NCBI GenBank assembly: GCA_029260195.1
Contig: JAJDDS010000656.1
Location: 1 to 6,278, forward strand
Direction: 5' to 3'
Length of the DNA: 6,278 nt
DNA from: Phycisphaerae bacterium
GTDB lineage: Bacteria > Planctomycetota > Phycisphaerae > UBA1845
Part shown: piece by piece, positions 5,971-6,278 of the stretch
How the letters are laid out: the number at the start of each line of letters is the position of its first letter
Numbering within the stretch: position 1 is the first letter of the stretch
Position numbers and translations under genes: made by a program
The notes under the pieces: generated by a model
Databases searched by the model: none
Seen by the model: the letters and a program-made list of their open reading frames with translations, nothing else
Told to the model about the DNA's origin: nothing

Positions 5971-6278
5971 CCTGAGCTCCCAAGGCCAAGGCCTCGATCA
6001 TCCTGATCATGAATCTTCGCACCATCTTGTCGGCGAAAACCCGCGTTGATTTGAAGCCGTTTCACGACCATCGCGCGGAGTTCGCCGCGCGCAGCGCAAC
6101 ATCACGCGCCACCTCAAAACGCCCGCGCCGCGCGCGTCCAACTTGAGCTTTCTTTGACACGCCCGACGCGCGCAACACGCGGACCGGTTAACTGTGTTGG
6201 TACCCACGGTACTCCCCAACGCGCGCCGATTTTGCCCCGTCGCGCGCGAGCGGTCCCAATTCACCCCGCCGCGCCCCC
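5971..6278. other. 308-base non-coding region upstream of the operon
   Basis: No convincing gene is visible. It holds the sigma-28-like promoter, a TPR leader with the direct repeat GATCAT-CCT-GATCAT (5996-6010), and two dyads. One is CGCGCGG-AGTTCG-CCGCGCG at 6072-6091. The other is a bulged one, GTTGG-TACC ... GGTAC-TCC-CCAAC, at 6196-6220. A sigma-54-like sequence with spacing one base too long lies at 6095-6111. On the plus strand TTGACA occurs at about 6154 but has no well-spaced -10 box. The dyads lack T-runs, so neither looks like an intrinsic terminator. The upstream neighbour is outside the window. Confidence 0.7.
6027..6053 (-). promoter_or_regulatory. Sigma-28 (FliA-type) flagellar promoter for the TPR-flgN-kinase-regulator operon
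   Basis: The minus strand reads CAAA (6053..6050), 15 bases, then GCCGACAA (6034..6027). The enterobacterial sigma-28 consensus is TAAA-N15-GCCGATAA, so this is 3/4 and 7/8 matches with the exact spacing. Transcription would start near 6020, leaving a leader of about 50 bases before the TPR start with its GGGAG ribosome site. Salmonella flgMN is likewise transcribed from a sigma-28 promoter. The consensus of the host's own sigma-28 is unknown to me. Confidence 0.5.

Noticed and set aside
6072..6091. Hairpin CGCGCGG-N6-CCGCGCG as terminator of an upstream gene
   Set aside because: No T-run on either side; a 7-bp GC-only repeat is easily chance in this composition.
6007..6264. 85-codon minus-strand frame upstream of the TPR gene
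   Set aside because: GTG start, composition rich in Arg and Cys, no recognisable motif; it overlaps the sigma-28-like promoter and the dyads.
1..6278. Mobile element, CRISPR array, tRNA or rRNA
   Set aside because: No transposase, integrase, regularly spaced repeats, tRNA cloverleaf or rRNA sequence was seen; the genes form an ordinary chromosomal flagellar locus.

Overview
The window holds five genes, all on the minus strand, in the order (5'->3' of transcription) membrane-anchored TPR protein -> FlgN-like flagellar chaperone -> cytoplasmic sensor histidine kinase -> NtrC-family sigma-54 response regulator -> FlgB rod protein. It runs out of the window into what is probably flgC. The DNA is GC-rich. 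The FlgB protein and the large TPR protein next to flagellar genes suggest a flagellated Gram-negative bacterium, and I lean to the Planctomycetota (Phycisphaerae-like). That placement rests on remembered sequence flavour, not a search.

Layout. Bases 5971-6278 are an upstream non-coding stretch with a good sigma-28-like (flagellar class) promoter match, CAAA-N15-GCCGACAA, about 56 bases before the first gene. Bases 5970-2052 carry TPR, FlgN and histidine kinase, followed by the regulator to 646. The junctions are a 5-base gap, an ATGA overlap and a TGATG overlap, so these four genes almost certainly form one translationally coupled operon. Bases 459-645 are a 187-base gap with a 17-bp perfect dyad and a sigma-54 (-24/-12) promoter match, TGGTATG-N4-GTGCA, with exact GG-N10-GC spacing. 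flgB follows with its own Shine-Dalgarno sequence, and a further one lies at the window edge for the next gene.

How it may work together (inference). A sigma-28-type promoter would make the TPR protein, the export chaperone and the two-component pair. The phosphorylated regulator would bind the dyad as an upstream activating sequence and drive sigma-54 transcription of the flgB rod/basal-body operon immediately downstream. The kinase has no recognisable sensor domain, so its signal must come through a partner. FlgN and the membrane TPR protein, encoded in the same operon, are the obvious candidates. That would make this a compact flagellar assembly checkpoint.

One further oddity is a run of nine G on the coding strand, just after a 9-bp hairpin, inside a disordered linker of the TPR gene. 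It is a possible slippage or phase-variation site.
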